A stretch of DNA of 64,000 nucleotides, taken from Trichaptum fuscoviolaceum (Eukaryota > Basidiomycota > Agaricomycetes > Hymenochaetales > Trichaptaceae). Position 1 is the first letter of the stretch; the number at the start of each line of letters is the position of its first letter. The stretch is taken from positions 3,083,424 to 3,147,423 of the forward strand of contig CAJSYZ010000001.1 in assembly GCA_910574455.1 (NCBI GenBank), read 5' to 3'. Both the position numbers and the translations under genes were made by a program. The notes beneath the pieces were generated by a model. The model was not told where the DNA came from, searched no databases, and saw only the letters and a program-made list of their open reading frames with translations. This document shows positions 1 through 8,462 of this stretch, one piece after another.

Positions 1-2130
1 CCAGGGGGGGTGGTTGTGCCAACGGCAGTAGGTGATCAGACCATGTTTGTGCCGGTATTCAGCGCTCATGCGCATCCAGTACGCCCCAAAGGGGCCAGCA
101 CAGCAGAGTACCTGAGCTACTGCTGAGATCTCAGAGCGTGGGTGGCTGTCGGACATGTGCATGAGTGCACGAGGACGACGTGAGGGGGTGCCATTAATTG
201 CAAGGTACTTGTCTGCAGTAGAGGCGATGGCATGGGCGAGGTGGTGCTCCCACTGTTTCTGTGCAGTAAGAGTGTTCTGCTCGCGGAGGGCGGAAATCGA
301 TGGCAGTGAGCGTGAGGGTGGCAGTTCAGTTGCCTTCTTTGCTTCAGCATCTGCCCATTCGTTGCCTGGGACTCCTGAGTGGCCAGGGCACCAGTGAAAC
401 ATGATTTTGAGGGTGGGGTGGAGGTTGAGCAGGTTAGTGATACCCGCTTTCCATGACTGGAGTAGGTGGGCGCCAGGGGCCGAAGGCCAATCGCGGAACA
501 GGCGAAGGGCGGTGAGCGAATCTGACAAAAAGATGATGGTGTCGACATCCAGAAGATGGCCCTCTAACTGAAGGGCCGCCCATGCTGGTGCAGATGAGAG
601 AGAGAAAATCTCAGCATCTGTGGCGGTTGAGATTTTGGGTGAGGCAAGGCGTCGGGATGCTAAACAAGTGGTGCCACGCATGGCTACAATTGCAGAGCCC
701 GCTCCATGCTCAAGGCGAGAGCCGTCAGTGAAGATTTGGACGGATGAGTTGGTGCAGATGGTGTTGGCAGATGCAACAAATGACTTGCGGATGTCACTGT
801 CTACCTGGCCAGCAGGGATGGCAAATGAGAGTCGCCCTTCAGCAAAAGCAAGTGGGTCCTCCCAGGGGTGGTGTGTGTACGCAGGGACCTGTTGGACGCT
901 GGGAACGCGGTCGGAGAGCGAAGAGGAATACAGGCGGGGTTTTTGTGCTGCAGGAATAGCACGTCTACCCACTGAATGTGGAGTGCGCCAAAGGCGAAGA
1001 GCATGGTTAGTTTTAAGATAGTTAAAGTAAAATTGAAACGGAGGCATAGAACATAAGAAATTGGTGCTTAGCGGTGAAGCGCCTCGGTATACACCAAGGA
1101 TCCACCTGCAAGTGGTGTTTTGGACACCCTGTAGACGAGCCACAAGGGTCTTCTGGCGGATGCCAGTGTACCAGACTGGCGCAGCCCATGCAAGGACTGT
1201 TCTGATGCAGGCTGAGTAAAGCTGACGAAGGTTGAGGGCTGACATGCCACGCTCTGTGTTGGCAAGGAGGCAAATGGCAGCTAGTGTTGAGAGGCCCTTG
1301 GAGCGCATGCGCTCAACATGGGGCTTGAAGGAGAGAGTGGGATCCCACCAGATACCCAACCATCGCAGGGGAATGGAGGGTTTGATGAGTGTGTCTGGGT
1401 CGAGTCGGACGCCCTTGGTGTCCCAGCCGTTGTAGCCCGTGGATCGTCCGGGTGGGTGGAAGTGGATCAGCTCTGTCTTAGCTGTTTCGATTTTGAGGCC
1501 GATGTCGTTAAAGAGAGAGTTGAGGTGGTGGTAGGCGTCTGCTAGGTTCCTGCAGTTGGCGGTGACGGATGTGCCAGAAATGACAATCAAGTGGTCGTCG
1601 ACGTATGCAAGGAGCTCGCAGTCAGGGCGTTGGAACTGCTTGATGGCAATAGCTGCAAAAAGGGTAGAGAGGATGGGTGAGACAGGTGAGCCCTGAGGTG
1701 TCCCAAAGTCCGGTTTGTGGACACTAGGGAGGGTGGTGCCATCGAAGGAAATGGCAGCCTGCCGACCAGTCATGAAGGAGAGGCACCAGTCCGCCATGTC
1801 TGGCGAACAGCCCAACTCCAAGAGACGGCGGTGTAGGTGTTGTGGATGCACCGAATCAAAGAATCCCTGTATGTCCACCGCTAGGGCAGAACACACCAGG
1901 CCCTCCGACTGGGCTTTCTCCACAATCTGTAAAAGGTGCTGGGCAGCGTCATAGACAGAGTGTCCTTGACGCCCCCCATACTGGGTGGGTGGCAACCAGT
2001 TCTTGGTGTTGGCCAAGTACTGGAGCCGGTTAGCAATAATCTTCTCAAGGAGTTTCCCTAAGGTCTCCTCAAGGGTAATGGGTCGGTATGAATGCGGCGA
2101 GAATGGATCCTTCTTGTTTGGCTTCCTGAG
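1..2130 (-). pseudogene. LINE-0 RT / RNase H coding part (edge-truncated)
   Basis: Minus-strand coding sequence of the LINE polyprotein from the RT finger region to the RNase H and C-terminal part, running off the left edge. It matches the RT of LINE-A and LINE-D, including the tyrosine-valine-Asp-Asp catalytic box (about 1585-1600) and the glycine-threonine-proline-glutamine-glycine box (about 1690-1705). The RNase H threonine-Asp-glycine-serine motif is about 720-740. I saw no indel against LINE-D, so the frame looked intact before copia split it at 2131. I did not check every codon for stops. It cannot encode a complete protein now. Confidence 0.85.
2126..2130. other. Target-site duplication of copia, left copy
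   Basis: CTGAG precedes the 5' LTR and is repeated at 7932-7936 after the 3' LTR. Uninterrupted LINE copies carry it once. This fixes both ends of the copia insertion. Confidence 0.95.
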
Positions 2131-2392
2131 TGTTGAAGTGACTTATTCCTCTCTATTTATCTCTTCTTATTGTTCTTTACATTTATTCATTACTTCATTC
2201 ACGGACTCTTAGTACACTAGCGTGGGAACATTTAACCCCCTAAGAAAGTAACATATATACTGCAGTGATACGTCCCTGTGCACCTTTAGCACTTACACTA
2301 TCACTGCAGGTATGTAATTATTGTATGTTAGATTTAAGATATAGCACTTACACTATCACTGCAGACTCTGTCTGAGAAGTGTGCCGTTTACA
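2131..2392 (+). repeat. copia 5' LTR
   Basis: 262 bp, starts TGTTG and ends TTACA. It is identical to 7670-7931 except for two substitutions near 2337. A 22-bp direct repeat occupies 2288-2309 and 2343-2364, and its 11-bp end is present in inverted form at 2260-2270. A TATA-like ATATATA lies at 2253-2259. These are candidate promoter and regulatory elements; no transcription start can be fixed from sequence. Confidence 0.95.
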
Positions 2393-2403
2393 GGTTATGA
2401 GCC
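2393..2403 (+). other. Primer binding site, half-tRNA (initiator Met) type
   Basis: GGTTATGAGCC lies directly after the 5' LTR. It is complementary over 11 nt to the anticodon stem-loop of eukaryotic initiator tRNA-Met (GGCUCAUAACC). Drosophila copia and yeast Ty5 are known to prime from such an anticodon-cleaved half tRNA. The 3' CCA-type PBS (starting TGG) is absent. Confidence 0.75.
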
Positions 2404-2420
2404 TTGGGCAGTAGCCCAAG
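2403..2420 (+). other. Hairpin next to copia PBS
   Basis: Perfect 7-bp stem CTTGGGC / GCCCAAG with a 4-nt loop (2410-2413), overlapping the last PBS base. It could take part in primer annealing or packaging; this is inference only. Confidence 0.55.
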
Positions 2421-2471
2421 TGAAAACTTCAACAACACCCCTTCTCAACCTCCTCAGCAATCCTCCCACCG

Positions 2472-3270
2472 CTTTCGGACGCTTTTCCGACACATCCACT
2501 GATCGGATTTCGCTCTAATTTGGAGGATACATTGTTGGAACTGGAAGGATTGGTTGTACGAAGTTTCAGGGCTATCGGTGTAGTTCTTGCCGTTCTACAT
2601 CACTTTTAGTGCTCACCATATTGGCATTGAGTCTCCCCCTCATTCCTCAACATCCGTCGATTCGTTCGCGCTCTCCTTGCGCACACACGTCGTTCTACAC
2701 TAGGACACACACCTCACGAAGTTTCGAACGTGTTGGAGAAGATTTGGGGCTTCTAGACTGTTATCAGTGTCAGACCTCACCCTCATCATCCATTTTCGCC
2801 CCTCTTCGACGATTGCCGAACAACCACTGGGCCGATCTCTGCGCGCAGACCACCATTCTCTTCTGCTCGACGCACCCTTTCCATACGTGCAACAATCGCG
2901 CCGATCCGTTGAGTTTTGAGCTCACAGCGGCCTTGTTGGTTCGACATCTCCACCACTACACTTTCCCCTTGTGGCCGAAAACATCGCCCATAACTCGGGC
3001 TTGATTCAAGCCTTCACCAAACCGAGACCACCCTCATCTTCGTCTTCTCGAGGGCTTTCCTATCGCCCAACTCTCGCTCGATTCGGCGCAAAACTCATCA
3101 ATCGCCGGCACTATCTTCGGGACAGCTAGGGTAGCAGTAACAGTTGATAGCTCGCCGCCTGCACTCCCCATTTGGGCTGCACTTTCATCTGCTGCTTGCT
3201 TACTCTGGTTATTCCTGGGGCTTGCCCATATCTCCGCATCCACGGAGGCGATTCGCTCGCGCATAGCACC
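2472..3270 (+). repeat. LARD-homologous block where copia gag should be
   Basis: About 800 bp align in the same order with the LARD internal region (unit 1, about 20008-20990), by eye at roughly 80-85% identity with small gaps. Landmarks shared by both are the stretch around the Cys-poor short frame at 2609, the CGCGCAGACC motif near 2850, the CGGCCTTGTTGG motif near 2931, and the ATCAATCGCCGG motif near 3098. The LARD carries two tandem copies of the ~180-bp part around 3000-3120, while copia has one. No long reading frame is conserved between the two, so the short ORFs here are not considered genes. Confidence 0.85.
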
Positions 3271-3845
3271 GTTGTGCTCAGCGCTTTGAGCCCATACAGG
3301 ACGTGCATAGCGCGTTCCTTGTTTCCCATCGCACGCGACAGTGTGTCACGTCTTGCAATCAGTGCAAGCACTGGTGTGGTATTGTTTCTGCATTTCAAGG
3401 GTTATTTCCCTGCCTGCTTCACATTCCTACGACTGCAAAAGCTCGCCCCCCGGCCTTTGTTCGCCGGTTGTGACTTGTTCACTTAAGCTTAGAGCCTCTT
3501 TGCATCAGCGGTGCCTGCGGGGTCTTTCATTAGACCGACAGACCAGCACTGTCTAGCGGACACTGTGACTGGATTACTCCTCTACACAAAGAAGCACCTG
3601 TCCAGGGCGGCCCCCATACCGTACCCTGTCATATCTCACGCACGTGAACTCACCCCAGGGGATCCGTGCAAGTGAGCCTTCGTCCACGTGAAGGCTCATT
3701 GAGTTTGACGGCTCTCACTGTGTGTGGATAGTAGTGCAGCAGCATTGCACATCCATCGCCTTGATACTGCCTCCAATACACAGCCATCTTCTATCTGCAC
3801 TGTGCAGACAGACCACTGCTCCGTCCTCAACCCTATCCTATTCCT
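3271..3845 (+). other. copia leader remainder, no recognisable gene
   Basis: Between the LARD-like block and the zinc knuckle I see no gag-like reading frame; the frame upstream of 3846 is closed by stops. The region holds one strong hairpin, listed separately. It may be leader or residual gag-flanking sequence of the element. Confidence 0.5.
3673..3698 (+). other. 9-bp-stem hairpin upstream of copia pol
   Basis: TGAGCCTTC (3673-3681) pairs perfectly with GAAGGCTCA (3690-3698) around an 8-nt loop. Such leader hairpins can serve RNA dimerisation or packaging in retroelements; no direct evidence here. Confidence 0.5.
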
Positions 3846-5480
3846 TTGCTCACTCCACTGCACGCTCACACAATGACTATGCACAACAACTCTAAGTCAG
3901 CCTCGCGCCGCCGTAAGCTCAAGTGCACCTTCTGCACCTGCCTTGGTCACCATTACACCAAGTGCTACAAGCGCCAAGATGCCCTTGCAGACATCATTGC
4001 TCGTGATAGCCTTACTGCTGTTGGTAGCAAAGACAAGGATATGGGAACCGCTGCTGCTAAAGCAAAGGATCCCGAGATCTCATTCTCGGAAGGCATAAAT
4101 CACATGCAGGATACAACTGCCTTCGACTCTGCTCTCTCCATGACTGCGTCCACCAAGTGGATCGTTGACACAGGCGCCACCAGCCACATGACACCCCATC
4201 GAGACTGGTTTACTGAATATCAGCCATACCGCACGTCAATCCGCCTTGCTGACAACCATATTGTCTACTCTGCAGGCGTTGGCACAGTTACCTTTCAGCC
4301 CATCATTGATGGCAAACCAACACGGGAGTTAGCATTCTCTCGGGTGCTTCATGTGCCTGACCTACAGAACAATCTACTGTCGGCCCTGTTCCTCTCTTGC
4401 TCCAAGCAATTCACCATCATCATCAATGACCACTCCATACTCTTCCAGCGCAACAAACAGACACTCTTCACCGCAACGGTCAATCACAATCACACTGCCA
4501 CTCTCAATGGCCATGTTATTATACCGTCTTCTGCGCTTGCGACCTTTACCCAGTCTTACCCCATTGACTGGACCCTGTGGCACCGGCGCCTTGCACATCT
4601 AAACCATGCAGATGTGCAGCGCCTATACAATGAGCACCTTGTGAGAGGCATGGTTGTCAAATCAAAGGCATTACCAGATGCAATATGCGAACCCTGTCTT
4701 GCGGGCAAACTTCATCGGGCCAAAGTGCCTAAGAAAGCCAACACTCGGGCCACTGCGGTTTTGCAGTTAGTGCACTCTGATGTGCATGGCCCCCTCCGCA
4801 CTCAGTCAAGACATGGGTATAAATACTGGATCACCTTTATTGATGATTACAGTCGCGCCTGGGTTGTACTTCCGCTGAAGAAGAAGAGTGAAGCGTTTGG
4901 CGCGTTTCAGAAGTTTATGGCATATGCAGAGAACCAGACTGGCGTCCGCATAAAAGCCATACGCGATGACAAAGGAGGCGAATACATGCCTAAAGCATGG
5001 GATGAATTATGTCTTAAGAAAGGCATCCAGCGACAACACACTGTGCGCAACGAGCCTCACCAGAACGGTGTTGCTGAGCGCGCTAACCGCACCATCTCGG
5101 AGGGCATCACTGCCATGCTCAATGAGGCGCGTCTTCCTCCCACATTCTGGTGGGATGCAGTGTCCACCTTTGTCCATACACGGAACCGTTCTCCCACATC
5201 TGCTAATGTCAACTTTGCTACTCCGCTCTCTCTCTGGCAAAAATCTAAGCCAGATGTCACTCATCTTCGCGTCTTTGGATGTACTGCATATGTGAATCTG
5301 CAGAAGGATCAGCGCAAGCAACTGGAGCCACACTATAGCAAGTGCATCTTTATTGGCTACCCCGCTGAGTATAAAGGCTGGCTATTCTGGAATCCTGTCA
5401 CTCAGAAGGAAATCATCAGCGACCTGCTGTCTTTGATGAAAGTAAATTCCCTGGCAACTCAAAAACGCCAGTTGATCTGA
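3846..5480 (+). CDS. copia zinc knuckle - protease - integrase
   Basis: 544 residues. A nucleocapsid-type zinc knuckle (C27, C30, H35, C40) comes first. The aspartic protease active site Asp-Thr-Gly-Ala (D108) follows. Then come the GAG-pre-integrase HHCC-like region (H246, H251, C281, C284) and the integrase core with D312, D375 and E411; the last two are 35 residues apart, as in DD35E enzymes. The protein would process the polyprotein and insert cDNA. The listed Met is only the first in frame: a normal gag domain of several hundred residues should precede the knuckle but is absent. The frame ends early at 5478-5480. A one-base loss near 5415-5425 shifts it out of the acidic, proline-rich linker that is readable in another frame to about 5660. 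Confidence 0.88.
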   Translation: MLTPLHAHTMTMHNNSKSASRRRKLKCTFCTCLGHHYTKCYKRQDALADIIARDSLTAVGSKDKDMGTAAAKAKDPEISFSEGINHMQDTTAFDSALSMTASTKWIVDTGATSHMTPHRDWFTEYQPYRTSIRLADNHIVYSAGVGTVTFQPIIDGKPTRELAFSRVLHVPDLQNNLLSALFLSCSKQFTIIINDHSILFQRNKQTLFTATVNHNHTATLNGHVIIPSSALATFTQSYPIDWTLWHRRLAHLNHADVQRLYNEHLVRGMVVKSKALPDAICEPCLAGKLHRAKVPKKANTRATAVLQLVHSDVHGPLRTQSRHGYKYWITFIDDYSRAWVVLPLKKKSEAFGAFQKFMAYAENQTGVRIKAIRDDKGGEYMPKAWDELCLKKGIQRQHTVRNEPHQNGVAERANRTISEGITAMLNEARLPPTFWWDAVSTFVHTRNRSPTSANVNFATPLSLWQKSKPDVTHLRVFGCTAYVNLQKDQRKQLEPHYSKCIFIGYPAEYKGWLFWNPVTQKEIISDLLSLMKVNSLATQKRQLI

Positions 5481-5528
5481 GGCTTGAAGCGGATGACCTA
5501 GATCAGGGGGGGCTACAACACTTCATCG

Positions 5529-7646
5529 TTGATGACTCCGATGATGAGTCCGATGATCTACCTCCTCCGCGTCAGCCACCTCCAGACAATGACAGTGATG
5601 ACAATGACATACCACCTCGTCAACCAACTCCAGACATACCAGAGCCACCTCCTGCTGCATGATCCGCCTGCACATAAACCGCCATCTCCTCCACCTGCAC
5701 CTCGCATCAAGCGTGAATCCACTCCTCCTGCCTCTCCTACACCAAAGCGCGCCAGGCCAAGCATACCATGGCCTAAAATGCCACATACTCTCACTCCGCG
5801 CCCTTACTTCACCAGACGCGACGCTCTCATCAACCCACTCATGGACTATCCAGGCAGACGCATACCACGCCCTGCTGAACCGCCAGCCAGACATTCTGAG
5901 GAACCACCAGTTGGGCAATCTCAGTCGCCTGAACCATCCTCAGATGATCCATTGGATTTCACTCATGGATATGATGATGACACAATGTCAGTTGATGAAG
6001 AGGAGCTGCTGCTTACGTTTGAAGAGGTGTTTGAGCACATGCTAGAGACATCTGAGAATGCGCTTGCGGCTAATAGTGGAGAACCACTTCAGTGGAAAGA
6101 TATCAAAGGCAGACATGATGCGCATGATTGGGAGCAAGCAGCGGCAGAGGAGTTCATGAGTCTCATTGAGAATGGGACATTTGAGCCAGTTAGACTGCCA
6201 GAAGGAAGGAAGGCCATTGGAAACCGCTGGGTGTTTAAGCTGAAGAGAAAGGCTGATGGATCTGTTGACCGGTACAAAGCGCGACTTGTTGCTAAGGGAT
6301 TCTCCCAATGTCCAGGACTTGAATTCTCTCAAGTGTTTGCGCCTACAGCCAAGTGGGCAGCACTGCGCGCTATCCTGGCGCTTGCAGCAATTGAGAACCT
6401 TGAGTTGTACAGTCTTGACATCTCAACTGCGTTTCTCAATGGCGAAATGGACCATGATGTCTACATGCAACAACCGGAAGGATTCAAGGAGCACTTTGGG
6501 CGTGGCTATGTGCTGAAGCTTGTCAAGTCTCTCTATGGCTTAAAGCAGGCTGGCAGACAGTGGCACAAGAAACTCAACTCTGTGCTACAAGGCATGTCAT
6601 TTGCACTTGTCAGATGTGACCACAGTATTTGGGTCTACAAGCGGGGTGATGTGCACATCATCATACCCGTCTATGTGGATGACATGACCATTGCCTGCAA
6701 GCATAAGGACAACTATGAGTTTGTCAAAGACGAGCTAGCCAAGCACTTCAAGCTGCATGACCTGGGACCAACTTCATTCCTACTGGGTGTTCACATTCAG
6801 AGAAACCGGAAAACACGTACTCTCACCATTTCTCAGCGCCAGTACATCATTGACATTCTGGAGCGCTTCAACCTTGGTTCATGCAGCACAGTCACCACTC
6901 CTCTACCAGAAGGCCTTAAGCTCAGCAAGGACATGGCGCCCAAGACTAAGAAAGAACTTGCGGAAATGCAAAATATTCTCTACAGTCAACTAGTTGGCGC
7001 CCTCATGTATCTAGCCACAGCAACCCGGCCTGATATTGCCTATGCAGTTGGTGTCCTTGCTCGCTACATGTCTAATCCTGGCATAGCCCACTGGAAAGCA
7101 GCTAAACACCTATGCCGGTATCTCCAGGGGACTAAGGACATGCGAATCACATATGCGCCTGATCCAAATGCTGATGAGCTGTTTACTACATACTCTGATG
7201 CAGATCATGGCGGCAATGTTGACAATGGCAGGTCCACCTCTGGGATGATTGTGAAGATGGGAACTGGTGCAATTAGCTGGGCAAGCAAATTGCAAGGCAT
7301 TGTTATGCTTTCTACTACAGAAGCAGAGTTTGTCTCAGCTTGTTCAGCAGGACAAGAGATTCTCTGGCTTCGCAACTTGTTTTCTGAATTTGGCTATACT
7401 TTTGATTCACCTTCTACACTCTATGTTGACAACCAATCTGCCATTGCTGTTGCTAATAATCCAGAGCACCATGGCCGGATGAAGCATCTTGATCTTCGCT
7501 ACTACTGGCTTAGAGATGCGGTTGAATATGGACATATTTCTATTGTTTATCTTTCTACTGCTGACATGCCTGCTGACATTATGACCAAAGCTCTTGGGCG
7601 GGTCAAAGTGCAGACTATGTGCAGTTTACTTGGACTTCAAAAATAG
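5529..7646 (+). CDS. copia reverse transcriptase - RNase H
   Basis: Same frame as the upstream integrase ORF but separated by a stop. The first ~43 residues are a wrong-frame reading of the linker, so the ATG at 5529 is not a natural start. From about 5660 it is genuine: a Pro/Ser-rich linker, then RVT_2-type RT with D297 in motif A (Leu-Asp-Ile-Ser-Thr) and Tyr-Val-Asp-Asp at 382-385. RNase H carries D557, E598 (Ser-Thr-Thr-Glu-Ala-Glu) and D634. It ends 23 bp before the 3' LTR. All catalytic residues I can check are present. With the upstream ORF it forms one pol split by two compensating single-base indels. Confidence 0.9.
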   Translation: MMTPMMSPMIYLLRVSHLQTMTVMTMTYHLVNQLQTYQSHLLLHDPPAHKPPSPPPAPRIKRESTPPASPTPKRARPSIPWPKMPHTLTPRPYFTRRDALINPLMDYPGRRIPRPAEPPARHSEEPPVGQSQSPEPSSDDPLDFTHGYDDDTMSVDEEELLLTFEEVFEHMLETSENALAANSGEPLQWKDIKGRHDAHDWEQAAAEEFMSLIENGTFEPVRLPEGRKAIGNRWVFKLKRKADGSVDRYKARLVAKGFSQCPGLEFSQVFAPTAKWAALRAILALAAIENLELYSLDISTAFLNGEMDHDVYMQQPEGFKEHFGRGYVLKLVKSLYGLKQAGRQWHKKLNSVLQGMSFALVRCDHSIWVYKRGDVHIIIPVYVDDMTIACKHKDNYEFVKDELAKHFKLHDLGPTSFLLGVHIQRNRKTRTLTISQRQYIIDILERFNLGSCSTVTTPLPEGLKLSKDMAPKTKKELAEMQNILYSQLVGALMYLATATRPDIAYAVGVLARYMSNPGIAHWKAAKHLCRYLQGTKDMRITYAPDPNADELFTTYSDADHGGNVDNGRSTSGMIVKMGTGAISWASKLQGIVMLSTTEAEFVSACSAGQEILWLRNLFSEFGYTFDSPSTLYVDNQSAIAVANNPEHHGRMKHLDLRYYWLRDAVEYGHISIVYLSTADMPADIMTKALGRVKVQTMCSLLGLQK

Positions 7647-7660
7647 AGATGACTTCGGTC

Positions 7661-7669
7661 AGGGGGGAG
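7661..7669 (+). other. copia polypurine tract
   Basis: AGGGGGGAG ends directly at the 3' LTR start (7670), the expected position of the plus-strand primer. Confidence 0.85.
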
Positions 7670-7931
7670 TGTTGAAGTGACTTATTCCTCTCTATTTATC
7701 TCTTCTTATTGTTCTTTACATTTATTCATTACTTCATTCACGGACTCTTAGTACACTAGCGTGGGAACATTTAACCCCCTAAGAAAGTAACATATATACT
7801 GCAGTGATACGTCCCTGTGCACCTTTAGCACTTACACTATCACTGCAGGTATGTAATTATTGTATGTTAGATTTAGAATATAGCACTTACACTATCACTG
7901 CAGACTCTGTCTGAGAAGTGTGCCGTTTACA
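7670..7931 (+). repeat. copia 3' LTR
   Basis: 262 bp, equal in length to the 5' LTR and differing at two bases. It carries the same internal 22-bp direct repeat. It is followed by the TSD copy CTGAG at 7932-7936. Confidence 0.95.
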
Positions 7932-7936
7932 CTGAG

Positions 7937-8101
7937 CATTACTACCTTTGTTATCCGCCAGCACGCTGGGTGGTGGCCCAAGCGAAGACAGTCGTTGAAC
8001 AAAGTTAGCACCTCTTTAGCATAGGACGCTATCACCCACTTAAGGGGACGGTATCCAACGCCCGAGGGGCCAGGGGCCGACAAGTTGGAAGTGCCGGCCA
8101 G
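7937..8101 (-). pseudogene. LINE-0 segment 5' of copia
   Basis: 165 bp encoding, on the minus strand, the stretch just before the RT core (Ser-Ala-Pro-Gly-Pro-Ser-Gly motif and the following helix). It is colinear with LINE-A near 10970-11125. It ends at 8101 against the T tract of LINE-A. Confidence 0.9.
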
Positions 8102-8126
8102 TTTTTTTTTTTTTTTTTTTTTTTTT

Positions 8127-8462
8127 GCTTTATTATTCCTGCAGTATAGCTAAGTACATGACCTATCTACAACGGAGGCGCCCGTCATCGAGGTAAACTA
8201 CGAAACTGGGCGGGAGGTGCCCGCCACCGAAGGTGGCGGCTAAGTGGGCGCACCGCCTATTAAAGAAAGGAAGAGGGAGAGGAGAGATTGGTTTACATAT
8301 CACCACGCCCATGTCAAGGCGTAGGTGAACCTACACTACAAGCACAGACGAAGTTTAGAAAAGAGGGCGCGTCCGGGCACAATACCTGGGCGTTAACCTG
8401 GGTAAAGCACCGTTCTGTCTGGGATCGCTGGTGCCTCATACATAACAAAGAAGTAAGTTGCA
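8127..8462 (-). other. LINE-A 3'UTR
   Basis: 336 bp between the stop codon and the tail, without a coding frame. It contains the hairpin at 8221-8239 and is homologous to the 3'UTRs at 12271-12551, 56518-56797 and 60671-60951. The 3'UTR of a LINE is where its own RT starts target-primed synthesis. Confidence 0.8.
8221..8239 (-). ncRNA. LINE 3'UTR hairpin with compensatory change
   Basis: 8-bp perfect stem with a 3-nt loop. In LINE-B, -C and -D (12364-12382, 56610-56628, 60764-60782) one pair is changed on both sides: the plus-strand A/T pair here is G/C there. Pairing is preserved. A second, overlapping stem (GGCGGG / CCCGCC) directly adjoins it. Candidate RT recognition structure. Confidence 0.65.

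Larger units (their letters stand above)
2131..7931 (+). mobile_element. Ty1/copia LTR retrotransposon inserted in LINE-0
   Basis: 5801-bp element with 262-bp LTRs (2131-2392 and 7670-7931) and a 5-bp TSD. A half-tRNA-type primer binding site follows the 5' LTR and a purine tract precedes the 3' LTR. Domain order is zinc knuckle, protease, integrase, RT, RNase H, which is diagnostic of Ty1/copia (Pseudoviridae-type) because integrase precedes RT. The LTRs differ at only two neighbouring bases, so the insertion is recent. Two features look defective or chimeric. No gag frame exists upstream of the zinc knuckle, where an ~800-bp block homologous to the LARD array lies. Two opposite frameshifts flank the linker between integrase and RT. 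Confidence 0.95.
1..8101 (-). mobile_element. LINE-0: non-LTR retrotransposon copy, split by copia
   Basis: This is the leftmost of five same-strand LINE copies. Its 3' end lies outside the window. Bases 1-2130 are colinear with LINE-D at 61321-63450 with no net length change, and 7937-8101 continues the LINE after the copia element. Rejoining at the 5-bp duplication CTGAG (2126-2130 and 7932-7936) restores the order seen in LINE-A near 10960. The 5' end stops abruptly at 8101, where the T tract of LINE-A begins. The copy is therefore 5'-truncated inside the region before the RT core. Confidence 0.93.

Noticed and set aside
117..1021. Frames of 60-140 codons opposite or shifted to the LINE coding strand
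   Set aside because: They recur at the same place in every LINE copy as shadows of the RT/RNase H frame and carry no domains.
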